DNA of 61,550 nt from CAJBLF01 sp964613015 (GCA_964613015.1 CAZTFP010000006.1:1-61550); one strand, 5' to 3'. Shown: positions 10,613 through 23,326, numbered from the stretch's first letter. Numbers and translations are program-made. Notes: a model not told the origin generated them from the sequence alone.

Positions 10613-10734
10613 TATACTGATTGTTTTTTAACCTGCCTGTGGTAGGCGACAAGCTTTCCCCTGAGGCAGATTAAAAATCATCAACATAACCATACCCGTA
10701 GTCTTTGTGATATAGAGGCCACGGGTAATTTTTT
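10613..10734 (+). ncRNA. Possible structured RNA between CHAP and recA
   Basis: A TATACT box at 10613-10618 is followed by a long stem (AACCTGCC with GGCAGATT, about 10630-10675) and a second hairpin TACCCGT/ACGGGTA (10693-10699 with 10721-10727) ending in a T-run. No open frame fits. The TGCCTGTGGTAGGC-type core resembles short GC-rich repeats common in low-GC genomes, so it may be a repeat and not a gene. Weak support. Confidence 0.25.
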
Positions 10735-10762
10735 ATAATAAGCAAAGCTATACAAAAACTTA

Positions 10763-11854
10763 TTATTCTATTGCTTCAATTGCTGCATCAGCTATTGCTT
10801 CAGCTGCATTTTCTTCTATCTCAGTTTCTACAGCTATAAGTGCTTCATCATCAAGAACCTTCTTTCCCATCCTCATTTCTTTGATCTTGTTTTGGATATC
10901 TTTTTCTATACTAGCTCTTGTCTTTGCATCACTATCTAACGCAGCTACAAATTTTTCTTTTCATTGAAATTTTTGTTTGCCGAAGGTATAAAATGCTCAT
11001 GCTCTATCTACCAACTTGAGTATACTTGCTGCTTCTACAATATCCATCGTTTTATCATATCATACTCCCCACTTAACTGGTAATTCTGCTGTCTTGAATG
11101 GTGCTGATATTTTATTTTTTGAGATCTTAATTTTTGCCAAATATCCAATCTGCTCTTTGTCCAAAAGTAATTTGTCTCCTCTACGAATTTCTACTCTTTG
11201 TGAAGCAAAGAACTTGAGTGCATTACCTCCCGGCGTTGTTTCTGGGTTACCAAACATCACTCAAATTTTCATACGGATTTGATTGATAAATACGCAGGTT
11301 GTTCCTGTCTTTGCAAGAACTCCTGATAATTTTCTGAGCCCTTGAGACATCATCCTTGCTTGTAATCCCATATATGAATCACCCATATCACCTTCTACTT
11401 CAGCTCTAGGAACTAATGCTGCTACAGAATCAATAACAATCAACCTCACAGCGCCAGATTTTGCTAATTCTTCTGCAATCTGCAATGCTTGTTCTCCAAA
11501 GTCTGGTTGTGACAGTAAAAGATTATCTACGTCTACTCAAAGTTTTTTTGCATATTGTGGATCGAGTGCGTGTTCTGCATCTATGAACGCACAAGTTTCG
11601 CCTCTTTTTTGGATCTCCGCAATCGCATGAAGTGCGATGGTTGTTTTACCAGATGATTCTGGACCATAAATTTCCACCACCCTTCCTTCTGGATATCCTC
11701 ATCCTAAGATAAGATCAAGTACATACGATCAACTGTGAAATGTACTTACAAGACCTACATTTGCATTATCCCCCATTCTCATAATGGCACCTTTTCCAAA
11801 TTGCTTTTCAATACTCTTGAAAGCTTCTTGCAATTCTTGTTTTTTTGTTGTCAT
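10763..11854 (-). CDS. recA: Recombinase RecA
   Basis: 363 aa, the strand-exchange protein of homologous recombination and co-protease for LexA-type repressors. Walker A GPESSGKTT is at residues 64-72 and Walker B-like LIVIDSVAALVP near 145. Loop L1 (EGDMGDSYMGLQARMM) and loop L2 (GVMFGNPETTPGGNALKF) are intact. Two adjacent glycines before the ATP site (LIL-GGG-YPEG) include a UGA codon. The C-terminal tail is acidic and Ala-rich (AIADAAIEAIE), as in many RecA proteins. ATG at 11854, TAA at 10763. It is divergent from the LexA-like gene, a classical SOS pairing. Confidence 0.98.
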
Positions 11855-11870
11855 ACTCTATTGCGATAAG

Positions 11871-11897
11871 ATTATAAAACGAATTTCTAATTTTCAA
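11871..11897 (-). promoter_or_regulatory. Candidate recA promoter
   Basis: On the minus strand, TTGAAA (11892-11897) and TATAAT (11871-11876) are separated by 15 bases, about 20 bases before the recA start. The short spacer makes this moderate evidence. Confidence 0.4.
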
Positions 11898-12068
11898 TTT
11901 CTAATTATGATAGACAGGTCGATATAACTATACTTTGTTTGCGATAAAGATCGGATAACTAAAGTATGTGATATTTCGAACAGGTTTACATCAACGAAAT
12001 CAATATTAATAAATTTTTACAAAAAATCAAGAGATTTTTTTCGTATGCTTACCTATATTTTCTATGTC

Positions 12069-12116
12069 TGTCAAAAATATGATTGATTTTGTCAAAATTT
12101 ACTTGACACTGTCAAA
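12069..12116. promoter_or_regulatory. Candidate LexA operator array
   Basis: TGTCAAA occurs three times (12069, 12090 and 12110), spaced 21 and 20 bases, i.e. on one face of the helix. The last copy forms the near-perfect dyad TTGACA-C-TGTCAA with the -35 box of the LexA-like gene. Autoregulation by the downstream repressor is the natural reading. Confidence 0.55.
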
Positions 12117-12130
12117 GAGATAATTATACT
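12103..12130 (+). promoter_or_regulatory. Promoter of the LexA-like gene
   Basis: TTGACA (12103-12108), 16 bases, TATACT (12125-12130), 45 bases before the start codon and embedded in the dyad described as operator. Confidence 0.7.
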
Positions 12131-12175
12131 GACATTAATATATAGTATATGTATTTTATTTTCTGACCCATTACC

Positions 12176-12790
12176 ATGAAGGAATTAGATAATATCCAAA
12201 GATCTCTTATTGCATTTTTCAAAAAAAATACCAATCAAGAATGAATCACCCTGAGAGAAATAGCTCATAATATTTGAGCGGGACATCCACAGACGGTATT
12301 GAATAAATTAAATCAATTGGTTTTGAAATGATATTTTGTAAAAGATGATCAAGGATATAGATTAATCAGAGAGAGCATCACGGATAGTTTACATGATATT
12401 GTCCAGCTTCCCATCTATGGATTTGCTCAATGTGGAAACAAAGGAAAAAGTGTCGTCGATGAATATTCTCAAGAAAAAATTCCTGCAACGATAGCCATGC
12501 TTGGCGTCAAAGATGTCAGTAAATGTTTTTTTGTCAGAGCAAAAGGGAATAGTATGGAACCAAAAATACAAGATGGCGATTTGGTTTTGATCAAACAACA
12601 AGCAAGTTATGATATCAATGATTATGTTTTCGTCGTACACAATGATCTTCCGAAATTAAAAAAAATCATCCAACAAGATGGTAAACGGCTTTTGGAGTCT
12701 GTTAATAGGTTTTTTGATAATGTAGAAGTTAGTAAATATGATGAAACCAAAGTTATCGGTGTAGTAAAAAAAATTATCAAGGATATCTAA
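12176..12790 (+). CDS. lexA: LexA-like self-cleaving repressor (S24 peptidase)
   Basis: 204 aa. A winged-helix N-terminus (residues 1-65: TLREIAHNIGAGHPQTVLNKLNQL) is joined to an S24 peptidase domain. The cleavage-site region reads YGFAQCGNKG, giving Cys86-Gly87 where LexA usually has Ala-Gly. The nucleophile is Ser126 in GNSMEPKIQDGDLVLI and the general base is Lys162 or 163 in LPKLKKII. The protein would repress SOS genes until RecA filaments stimulate autocleavage. It faces recA across a shared regulatory region. UGA encodes several glycines, including the one in the recognition helix area. LexA itself is likely; a related phage-type repressor is the alternative. Confidence 0.82.
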
Positions 12791-12798
12791 ACTATCTT

Positions 12799-13866
12799 TT
12801 ATGCCAGCAATACTTTTTCATCTATATGACTTAGCACATTAGCTGCCACCATATCTTTTGTGACCGGTAATACTGCCATCGGATTAAGATATTCTCTGGC
12901 AAAATATTCCATATCATCATGATCAAATTTACCCTTTCTAATCTCCAAATGGAGATGGGTTCCCGTACTCGATCAAGTACTTCCCATGAGTCATATCTGT
13001 TCCGATTTTTTTATGGTATCTCATTTTTTCCGTTCTGTACCATCGGCTTTTTGTGCGGGTTTGGACATGTGTCCGTAAAGGACTCTATATCAGTTTTTCA
13101 ATTTCACTTGCATATAATTTCCATATCAGCTGAATCCTGTAGTATTACCAAACCCTACTGATTCTATGGTTGCATCAGCTATAGATAAGATTGGTGTCCC
13201 TTCTGCAGCTGCTATATCTACTCCTTTGTGCATATGAGTTCACATACCTTCTATCGTTCTCATACCTACAGGAGAATTTATTTTTGCATTTGGAACTGGA
13301 TACACATAATCATTTCTCTTGATTTCGGATTCTTCAAAAGAATTCTCCGCTGCGATTCCTCACACTGCTCATGCTCACGCTACCGTAGCCGTATTTATAG
13401 CTTCAGTAGTGGTTTTTGCAGCAGTTTCTGTACCGGTTTCAATAGTAGGATCGGTACCTGCCTGAATCTGTGTCATAAGTTCTTGGAGTTTTGCTTCGTC
13501 ATTTTTATTTTGCATAATCAGTGCTTTCATCTTTGATAAACTTTTTTTGTCGTAAGCTAACATTGTTCATCCACTTATTTGTTCTATAGATTTTTTTTTG
13601 ATATTTTTTCGGATAGTTGTAAATATATCTTTTTTGTCTTTACCTGTTGTTTCTGTAGTCAAATATTCCAATGCTTCTTTTTGGAGAGGATTGAGACTTA
13701 CTCCAGCTGATGCTCAAGCTCCAAGAAATCCTCATTTTTGTTTGTCGAGAAAATTGAGATATGCTTCAGCCAACTGCTGTTTGGTATCTTCTATAGTTTC
13801 TTTTGATGATTCTGGTGCATTGTTGGTTGTTGGTTGTGCTTTCGGTGTCTCTTGATTTTCTACCAT
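12799..13866 (-). CDS. M23 (LytM-type) peptidoglycan endopeptidase
   Basis: 355 aa. The C-terminal 130 residues form a complete M23 domain: HKGVDIAAAEGTPI supplies the first zinc ligands (His and Asp), followed by GYGNYMQVKL, YGHM and the HLHLEI ligand motif. It would cut peptide bridges in murein. The N-terminal 210 residues are charged and helical (MVENQETPKAQPTTNN...), with no signal peptide and no membrane helix, which is unusual for a wall enzyme. Its start lies 21 bases after the stop of the 1442-aa gene upstream, so the three genes from 22011 to 12799 are probably one transcript. It converges on lexA with 8 bases between the stops. Confidence 0.88.
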
Positions 13867-13887
13867 ATTTGAAGCAAGAAGATAAAA

Positions 13888-16800
13888 CTACGTAATGGAA
13901 TTTATATAGGCAATGATTTCTGGCTTAACATCATTGTTACTATCCAAAATACTAGGGTAGATTTTTTTGATAGTATCGATACTAAGGACTTTTGTATCTA
14001 CTCAACTTTTTGATCTATAGATTCCATAATCTATTCACGATCGCATTCTCGAACCGAAATAAAAATCTTTGACTCATGGATATTTCTCTTTAAATCGATT
14101 CATAAGATTTGCCGTCATGACTAATTCTTCTAGTGTACTAAATCTGGTAGTAAGTCCATCTATCATCAACTTGGTAGCATCGATCTTCGTTGTTTTGTCC
14201 CAGCTTGTGAGAAGATTGGTTTCCGGATCGAATTTTATTGATCATCTACCAAGCCAAATTTTATCGGTACTGTTTGTCTTTTCTATCGTTTTCTGGACTT
14301 CATTGGTTGTAATTATTGTGGTTTCGTTTTCTTTGCTTACCGGCTTGATTTTAACCTTATTTGCATCGACTGCTTTTGTATCTATTTTAACGGATGATTC
14401 ATCGAAATATGCTTTAATGTCAGCATTGATAGCTACCCTCGCATCGACAACTTTTTCTATCTGTTCTAATCTATTTCGTTCTTCCTTCTTAAACAGACGT
14501 TTGTATTCAAATCATTTTCTTTCTCAGTGTACAATACTAGAAATATTTCCCTGTGTGTCAAATCCCATCACCTGAGCCTCCAAGACAGATTTTACTATTT
14601 GCTTCACCGCCCAGATTGCTTTTTTCTTATCTGCATCTTCTGATGATTTTGCTAAAGTAGGAATATCTTTACCATCTATTTTGTAACGTCCCAATGCTGC
14701 AATAAATATCTTCTTCTGGTTTTCAGAGAACGATTCCTCTGCTCACTTTATCACCCCTTTTTCAATAGTTATATCTTTCAATTGTGCCGTATACATATCA
14801 ACTTCTTTGAGATATTGGACATCGTTTAAATTATTTGTCCGACTAAATTTGGATATTTTCATAAGCAGACCTATATATGTATTTTCGAAATAATCATGAT
14901 ATTCTTGGTATTTTGTATCTAATTGAGATTTTGCTACTGCTGGATCAAGTGAGAGTAGAGAAAGTCTGAATTTCTCCCAAGCATTGATTTTCTCTCTGTA
15001 TGTCTTGAGATATTCTGCAGAAATATTCAGATCATTATTATTGAAATCAATAAGGTTCTCGAATTTCGTTTTGGCGACATCCACATAATCAATATATTTC
15101 TGTGCATTTTCTGGAAGCTTTGTATCACCTTCAACATATTCTTTGGTAATATTTGTTTGCGTCTGGGAGAAATGAAATGGTTCATCTATATTGGATTTGA
15201 GTGCACATGCGATAATAGCATTATCTTTATATTTAAATACATATCCCTCAAGATTTCCAATTCATGCTTTCTTTGCCTCAATAATCAGATAATATGGGAT
15301 TTCTATATATCATTGTTCTTTCTCTTTGGACTCTACGGTTTCTCATTTTTCATTTTCCGTTGTAGTAATTGGTACTTGAAGTGAATGTGTTTTGATATAC
15401 ATTATGACATCAGTTTCCGTCTTCTTTTTGTTTGTCAGTATTTTATATGTCAGCTCTTGTTTGATGATTTTTGTAAATTTTGATTCTATCTCATTCATAA
15501 GCTCATTGTCCACATTTCACACTTTAGTTTCTATAAATGGCTTTCTTTGGTGTGTAGTTGTAGAATTTCCCGACATAGGATCAGAGGTGGTTGTTATATC
15601 TTCATAAAACCGATTATCGATAATGGTTTTTACTTTTGTGTCGATGTTTGCATCAGTAAGATCTTGTATAGTATCTACATCATCAAAACTGAATGGAAGA
15701 TTATGTCCCATGCTTGCTTGAATATGCCATTTTTCGTCATAATATAACCCATTCATATCTTTTTTGTCTTTGGAAAAATACGTTATCAGCGATTTTTTAT
15801 CGTTTTTGCCGGTATATCCATAAATTTGCTTTGCTAGCTGGTAAAGCACGTTCTGTGATGTTATATCAGAGACCTCTAGATTTTCATCAGCGCTTTTTCT
15901 GTAATTATTCTGCAAAAATAGTTGTTTGGTTTGCTCTGTATTCAATACCATGGTCTTGGCATTTTTATCATCCATATTGAGTAGCCATCGATGAAGATAT
16001 TTGTAATCAATAAAATCAAAACTATACTCTCCTATATTGATACTCGATTCGTCGGGAACACCAAACGATAAGTACGCATAATATTGTTCTATCAATTCGA
16101 TGTTTTTGAGTACCGTCTGACATTGGATATAATCAGGGTCCGTGGATTGTACTTGTTCTATAGTAGGTTTATAGAATTCAGCTCATTTATATAATTCCCA
16201 AAATTTATTAGGATTCTTGGCATAAAGAGTATCCAATACGGTAAATTTCTTTTCATCCACTGATAAAGAAGTCTTTAGTGTTTCTCTATATCCCTTTTTA
16301 TTTGCCTCGAAATCTAGCGTATCTTTCCATTTTCCTTCTGCTTTCATGGTAGCATATCCTTTGGATTCTGCTAGGATCTTGGATATATAGTATAATCACT
16401 GTGATGTCTGCATTGCTGTCTTGATTTTTTCTTTTTGATGTTCTTTGGTAATATATTCCATCCTGCTTGCAATCACTACATTCATCGCCGTATTCTCTTT
16501 GGTATATTCTGCTTTCTGTTCTGTCGTTAAAAGTTTAAGAAATTCATTTTCCTTCTTACCAGACATCTTATATTGTATCAATGTAGGAAATTTTCGTGTC
16601 CCAGTCTTTTCATCTTTTTCATCGAATTCTTCTATATATATCAATCCTTCCCGTGCATCTTTGAGTGTTGTCATTTTCTGGTTTGCATCAACCTTGTCGG
16701 ATAATGTACTAGTCAATTTTTCGCCTAAGCTCACATTACCATATACTAAAGAATGTGTCGTCTGTAAGATTGCTTCTTTGATCTCTGTTTTGCTTTGTTT

Positions 16801-18216
16801 GATATAATCTTCTTTATTCTGAGCAAAAAAATCGACGACATTATAATAATATTTTTCTGCACCTGCTTCCACTCACTGGAATGCAGCAGCTACTATGAGT
16901 CCCACCGCCATGCCTATAGGTCAACCGATAGATCATGCTTCTGCACCTGCCAAAAGCGTTGTCGTAGCTTCACAAGCTACATTCATCGCTAACAAAGATA
17001 TAATATTATTCCACATTTTAAAATCAGCCAGATTGTATTTATTTTCTGCTCTCAATTTATTGGTTTTGGCTATGATATCAGCTTCATTTTTTTCATCTTC
17101 CATCCATTTAACCGAGAGACCTATGAATATCAAATCAATTACTCAGAACATTTTAAATCACTTCATTACCAAGTTCAATCATTTACTTTGACCAAATACA
17201 TTGAGCATCATACTTACCACAGTTTTGTTTTCTCCTTTAGCTAAATATTTCAAGAGATCCGTAGGAATAGACTCAGTTACTCATTTACTTTTTAATAATG
17301 TTTTGATAGCATCAGTATCTTTCATTGTAGAAATCTCTTTGATGGTCGTTTCGTCTAAACTCTGTAATTGTTTTGCTAGCTCTGAAGAAATATCCAGATT
17401 CTTCAATGCATCATTGGGAAGGATATTTCCCAATCTGCCCCAATCTTGGACTGCAGAAAGTGTATTCTTATCCAAATTATTTATAGTCTCTTGAAAATCT
17501 GCTGCCGATTCCTTGAAATTATTTTGCATCTTCGATGTAAAATGTCCATTGACGCTTTTTTGATTCAATTCAGTTTTAATATCCCCCATCTGAGTTTTAA
17601 CTTTTTCTACATCTGCTTCACTGACCGTTCTTTCTTTTTCCGCAGCATTTTTTATCTTTTCCAATCATTTATATCCTCACTTAGTTATCGTAATTCATGT
17701 GCCAGCAATTATGGCAGCATCTCTCGTAGAATGTCTTTGATTGTTATTTTCTTTTGTGGTAGTATCGTTATCTGTTTTGGTAGTGCCATTATCTTTATCC
17801 CCTGTTTTGTCCTTATCTGACGTTTCATCCTTATCCTTTTTTTTATCATTATCTGCTGTCTTATCTTTATCTACTGGTGCCTTTTTTCAGGTAATCACTT
17901 CAGTCTTGAGTGTTTCTAATTCTTCCTTTGTTTTTTTAATTGCTAGAATTTCTTTTTTTTCTTTGACAAAGGCATAAATCTTTTCTGCGGTTGCTGGACT
18001 CAAAAAATCAATGACATTTTTCCATACACCTAAATTTTCTATATCATCGAATTTATCACCTACATCTTTATCAGAAACTATTATATCCTTGATTTTTCCT
18101 TCAATGGGTAAAATTGTCAAAGATTTGAACCAGCCAAGTTCATCCTTGAAGGTCTTGATATATTGTTCCGCTATTTCGTTTTTCAAGCCTACCACTTCCA
18201 TACCCTCTATTGTCAT
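13888..18216 (-). CDS. Giant uncharacterised protein, 1442 aa, second gene of the operon
   Basis: A single frame from ATG at 18216 to TAG at 13888, crossing many UGA=Gly codons. About residues 110-160 form a Lys/Asp/Thr low-complexity linker (KKDKDETSDKDKTGDKDNG). A small helical region follows, then a hydrophobic pair near residues 345-460: MFGVIDLIFIGLSVKW and, after AENKYNLADF, a glycine-zipper stretch SIGGPIGMAVGLIVAAAFQG of the kind found in membrane-inserting segments. The remaining 980 residues are charged, helical and without a recognised domain. No signal peptide. The codons and length of the open frame make the gene certain, but I recognise no family. Placed between another giant protein and a murein endopeptidase. 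Confidence 0.88.
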
Positions 18217-18237
18217 AGCTATAAAATAAAAAGTAAA

Positions 18238-21200
18238 TTATCTTAATCTCATGAACGCCTTGAGGAGTGATTCCAAAACCTCATCAAACTTCCCTCATCC
18301 GGCTAGAATCTTTTCAACATTTGCTCCTTCCTTATCAAAGAGTTTTATCACATTTTCAACTTCAGGTACTTTGACTTTAAATTTTTCTAATTCTGCTATG
18401 TTTCACTCAGTAAGTGCCTTCATCAAGTCTGCATCTTTTGCTGCCGTATCCCAAGTTTTTACTACATCTTCCATACATCCAGGCACTGACTTTATATTCT
18501 TATATAATGATTCGAATCATTTGAGTTGATCTTCCGTCATCGTTGCTGCGGTACTTTCTATATTTTTCAAACTCGTTACTTGTTTCTCTATATTTGCTTT
18601 AGCTAATCTTTCAGGAGCATCATTATTGGTAAACAGTCCCTTCTTGGTATTGAGTTCGGTGATACGTGATTCCATCTTGGTAGTGAAGTCTGCTAATTGT
18701 ATTGTTTTTGTTTCTTCTAGAATAACTTTGGCTGTAGGATCTTGTTCCTTCCAAAGTGTCTCTGCATATTTATAATCTAATTTTTGTAATTCTGCTTGAT
18801 TACCATCGAGCTTAGCATATTCCGCTTTGAAGGTACTTACACTTCAATTTTCTGCTGTACAAGGATAATCTTTATAAGTTCCATCATCAAACTTTTTTAC
18901 TATATCAGCTGTCTTGCTGTTAGGATGTGCTTCAGATACCTTGTATGCAATCTTAGTCTTTGCTTCTGCCGCATCAGCTAGTTTAAAAATATCTGAAGTT
19001 GCTTGTGTTGGTATTGTATTCACTACTACATCCCCTCCAGCAACTGCTTTTTTGACCTCATCGATCTTTGAAGCAACTTTGGCTGGATCACTCAAGATAG
19101 AAACATCCTTACCTAAATCTTTAGCCAATTGATTGATTTGTTTAGGTGTTAATCCTTTGATATCTATAGCATCGATATTTTTTGTTATAAGATCTATATC
19201 GTCCATACTTTTGAATTGTGAAGATTCGAATAGATTCTTACAGAATGTCTTTGTATCTCAAGAAAGCGAGGTTATTTTTGTATCGTATGTATTTAATTTT
19301 ACTGCTAAATCTCAAAAATTCATATTCTTGGTATTTTTCACTATCTTCCTAATATTATCACTATCAAAATATTCTCTGATTAACATTGCCTGATTTTTTG
19401 TAACATTTAATTCTCCTGCAATCCGATCGTTAAACAATTCTGTTCTCTTCCATGCTCATTTTCTATATTCAAATACGTCATGAGCTTCCTTTCACGGTAT
19501 CTTTCCTGCTTTGAAATCATTACTAAATTTAGTGAATCAATATTTACTCTCGGTATATACCCTCATTTTTAATCGTTTGTTTATACCCAATCCATTGTTT
19601 ACATTTACATTTCTTATAATAGGATTTACTGTTATTCCTTTTAAAGCACTTAAAGGTACTGAGACAATCCTATTTACTACTGTTCTTACTCATGCATATC
19701 TAGCATATAGAAATCATGTACCCATAATAACGTATCATGTAAATGTATGAGTTAATTTATAGAATCTACGCTCTATCCATATTCCTGATGTTTCTCAGAA
19801 ACTTTTATCTCCGTCTTCTTTGTTTTTTGTTTCTAAATCCTGTAATATCTCGTTTTCCTTGTTAAAATAATCATTCATAGCTTTTTCGAAATTTGAGATA
19901 TCTTCTTTTGTAAGAGTTTTTTTATTTATTTTCTCCATAAATTCAAAATTTGCTTTTTTAGATTCCTTCACCATAGTATCCATATGTATGGTTTCCATTA
20001 CTTCCTCTAGATCCTCAGCTTTCCCATTCCATAATTCATCAAGATTTAGTATTCATCGACAATTTGCCATCTTTTCTAGAATATTTCTATGTAATAGTCA
20101 TTTTTTTAGGTATGCTCAAAATCTGTCTGATACCCCATTGAGCTCAGTCAATAAAACATCGTCTTTGTTTATATCCGGTGAATTTTTAGCCCTCTCCCAA
20201 ATAGTCTTATCTGTAACAATTTCATCTTTTCTTTTGTGAACTTCTGTAGTGACGGCTAATGTAGTTTCTGAAGGAGAATGATTGTAAATATTTTCTCATT
20301 CTAGCGTATCTACAATAGAATCACCACTTTTTAGTGTTGCTATTTTTTTATTACTAAAATCCGCCTCTATCCTTTCTTTTATAGTATCCTTATTTTTATC
20401 TAAAGAATCTTGAATATCTTGCTCTGTAGGATTTGTAATATTTTTGTGGGCTAATTCTTGGATAGCATATTTTCTTGCTAATTGATCTTTTTTATCGCTT
20501 AGATATCTTCTTACCATAGCATATTTTGTCATAAGATTTCCTATTTGTTCATCTCTCGTAGCATCTGGTGTCTGTGCCCATTTTTGAAATTCTTCATTGG
20601 GTTTTCAATCACTTCCAAACATTTTATTTGTAAGTCATTTTATAGCTCATACCATTGGTTTTATAAGATAGCCGATTGCTTTCTCTCATAACCCTTTAAC
20701 CATGTCTCGAAGTTGTCCTCCTGTATTCTTCCACTTATCTGTTATATAATCATTTGATAATATTTCTCATACATTACCATATGCACTATCTAACATAGCA
20801 GGAATAGCTCATTTGGGAATTGTTATTTCCTCATGTTTTTCATTCTGAAGCGTTCATAAGGAATCTGTATTTCAGATTCATTTTCGAAATTCATCTACCG
20901 TACCTCAAAATTTTTCATATTTTGGCTTTAATGCTACATCTACATTCTTCTCGTATCGAGACTTTATATCTTCCGGATTTGTCTCATTTCTTTTATCCCA
21001 GTTAAACATATCTGTCATTCACCGTCTGCCACTTACCAATCCATGAATCACATAATATATTCATCCTCATATACCAACCACTTTAATAACATTCCATGCT
21101 TTACCCCAGAAACTTTTCTTTTCTGTAGTTTTACCATCCTTATCTTTATCATCACCTTCTGATTTCTTTTTTTTCTTGAACCATCCTGCCATCCATCCAA

Positions 21201-22011
21201 TCAATAATCATGCTCAGACAACTATACCTCACGTTTTCCATGGATTCTCTTTGGCTCGTTCCCATGTTTTATTTGCTACATTCGTTATCTTTTCTCAGAA
21301 AGTAAGTGTTGGTATTACTAAGGCATTCAACTGTTTTTTATAATCATCAAGATTTTTCAACTCTGTTTCCTTTTGAGTCTTTAACGCTGTTTTCATAGTT
21401 TCGTCAGGTATATCGTCAAATTTGAAATCAGTCCATACTTTTTTTATTTTGTCTATGATTGTTTGAATTTCCTTTCTTTTATTCTCTATCACTGCTTTTT
21501 TGTCTGCGATATTTTTCTCTTTTGTGGTTTTTTCTGTTTCGGTGAGCGTACTTTTGATCTTATTATACTCATCTATGAGAGTCTGTAACTCAGTCACCAT
21601 GATCTTCATCTCTGCAATACCTGTAGTAATATTCGTCATGTCCACCGTATTATCTATAGACGTCTTTGCTACTTCTGGAGTTGTAACGCCAGCTTTAAGT
21701 GTTGCGAGTTCTGTTTTTGATGAATCCAAAGCCTTCAGCATCTCTTCATACGTATCTATTTCTGATTGAAGTTTGATTACCTCAGCTTTTGAAATTGCAT
21801 CAGTCTTTCCTTCAAGCGCTTTCAACTTCTTATTCGCGTCTTCTTTTGCTGTCTTGACTTCATCCAAAGTCGTTTCTGTTTTAAGTGCTGCTGCTTCAGC
21901 TTTAGTCTTTTTGAGCATTTCATCGGTCTGTTTTTTGGCTTCGACCAAATCTGCAGCAACTTGATTTACCTCTGTCTGCAAGGTCTCAACATTTTTGTTT
22001 TGAGCTACCAT
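18238..22011 (-). CDS. Giant coiled-coil membrane protein, 1257 aa, first gene of the operon
   Basis: The first 240 residues are almost pure coiled coil (VETLQTEVNQVAADLVEAKK onward). Near residues 258-275 is a Gly-rich hydrophobic segment (GGIVVGAGLLIGWMAGWF) followed by KKKKKSEGDDKDKDGK, then a second helix (VIKVVGIGGYIYYVIHGL). A third hydrophobic segment (TYYVIMGTGFLYARYA-like) lies in the second half, and the C-terminal 400 residues are again charged and helical. I chose ATG 22011 (MVAQNKNVETLQ) over 22068, because the longer start adds an unrelated hydrophobic peptide that would overlap the likely promoter. The stop is 21 bases from the next start. No family recognised. A filament- or tether-like envelope protein is inference only. 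Confidence 0.87.
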
Positions 22012-22080
22012 AATATTCTTATAAAATTTAAAGGTCATAAAATACATATATAGTATATCCATAATCACGTTTTTTTACAA

Positions 22081-22110
22081 AAAAAAGTCTTCCTGAACGA
22101 TAGGAAGACT
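22081..22110 (-). terminator. Terminator of the cysteine desulfurase gene
   Basis: AGTCTTCCT (22086-22094) pairs with AGGAAGACT (22102-22110). The adjoining plus-strand A-run is the U-tail on the minus strand. It separates the desulfurase from the giant-protein operon, which therefore needs its own promoter between 22012 and 22080; a TATACT box is present near 22048. Confidence 0.85.
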
Positions 22111-22135
22111 TGACATATTTTCTAAGTATATTTAA

Positions 22136-23326
22136 TTAGACTATTTTAGCTAAGGTCTCGAAAAAAATTGTTATATCTTGCTCATCAGTATATATATATC
22201 CACTCATCCTACAGGTTCCTGGTTTTTCGAAACGTTTGTGAAGTGGATATGCACAGTGACCACCACAACGAATTGCGATATTCTGCTCTGCAAATGTTTC
22301 GCCGATATTGTTAAAATTGGAATTATTGGCGAGTATGAAAGAGAATACGGCTACCCTATCCGTGGTTAAGGGTCAGAGAATCTCTACTTTATCTTTGAAT
22401 TTTGAAAATCCATCCAGACACAATTTCACGAGTTTTTGTTCATGTTCTCGAATTTTTTTCATTCATCAGATAGATTGTATATATTCTAGTGCTTTCGAAA
22501 GCGAAACAGCTCAGATGATATTTGGTGTCCCAGCCTCGAATTTATCGGAATTTCCAAGTAAAGTATGTCCCTCTGTACTGACATCTTCTATAGTTCATCC
22601 TCAACGAATAATCGGAACTAACTTTTTGATCCATTCTTTCTTCAAATAGACAACGCCAATTCCTGTATACGCCATCATTTTATGTCCGGTAAATACTAGA
22701 CAATCGCAATCGATATCTTGTACATCTACGGGAAAATTTGGTACGGACTGAGAACCGTCCACAAGAAAAAACGTATCATCGCGAAGTTTGGATTGTATCT
22801 TTTTGACGTCATAAATTTTTCCCGTAACGTTTGAAACATGTGCTACAGATACGACTTTCACTTTATCGCTATATTTCTGATCAAAATCATCTCGATCGAT
22901 CTCGTATTCGTCGGTAATAGTGAAAAACTCTATAGTGAATCATTTTCTCTGCGCTAATATCTGTCGAGGAAGAATGTTGGCGTGATGTTCTCGAATTCCG
23001 AGAAGAACAACATCTCATTTCTGCAAAATATCACTAACGACTAGTGACTGAGCGATGAGATTAATTCCATACGTTGAATTGTAACTGTAGATAATTTCAC
23101 TCGCTTTGCAGTTGAGTAATTCACCTACAAGTTCCTTGGAATGATGATATGCTTCTTCAGATTTTTCAGATAATGAATAGAGTCACCTATGGATATTTGC
23201 ATATGACGAAGCAACAAATTCAGAAACACCATCAATTACGTATTGTGGTTTTTGTGTCGAAGCAGCGTTATCCAAAAAGACTAATCAAGGGTTGTTTGCA
23301 AAGATAGGAAAGTCGGATTTTAGCAT
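22136..23326 (-). CDS. Cysteine desulfurase, SufS/CsdA class
   Basis: 396 aa, PLP enzyme of the class V aminotransferase fold that takes sulfur from cysteine for Fe-S clusters or thio-modified tRNA. The N-terminus has VFLDNAASTQKPQYVID and ANIHRGLYSLS. HANILPR carries the PLP-stacking His, and the PLP lysine is in FTGHKMMAYTG near residue 214. The active-site Cys is in IRCGGHCAYPL near residue 355, the SufS-type motif. No SufB, SufC, SufD or SufU lies nearby; a DUF59 (SufT-like) gene is 26 kb away. Functional assignment within the class is not possible from sequence alone. Confidence 0.9.

Noticed and set aside
21295..22068. Longer start of the first giant protein at 22068
   Set aside because: It would add a hydrophobic peptide overlapping the probable promoter; MVAQNKNVETLQ at 22011 begins the coiled coil directly.
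13598..22649. Many plus-strand frames of 60-170 codons opposite the giant genes
   Set aside because: They are Ser/Phe/Val/Leu-rich mirror images of Lys/Glu/Asp-rich coding sequence and have no motifs; the minus strand reads through continuously with UGA=Gly.
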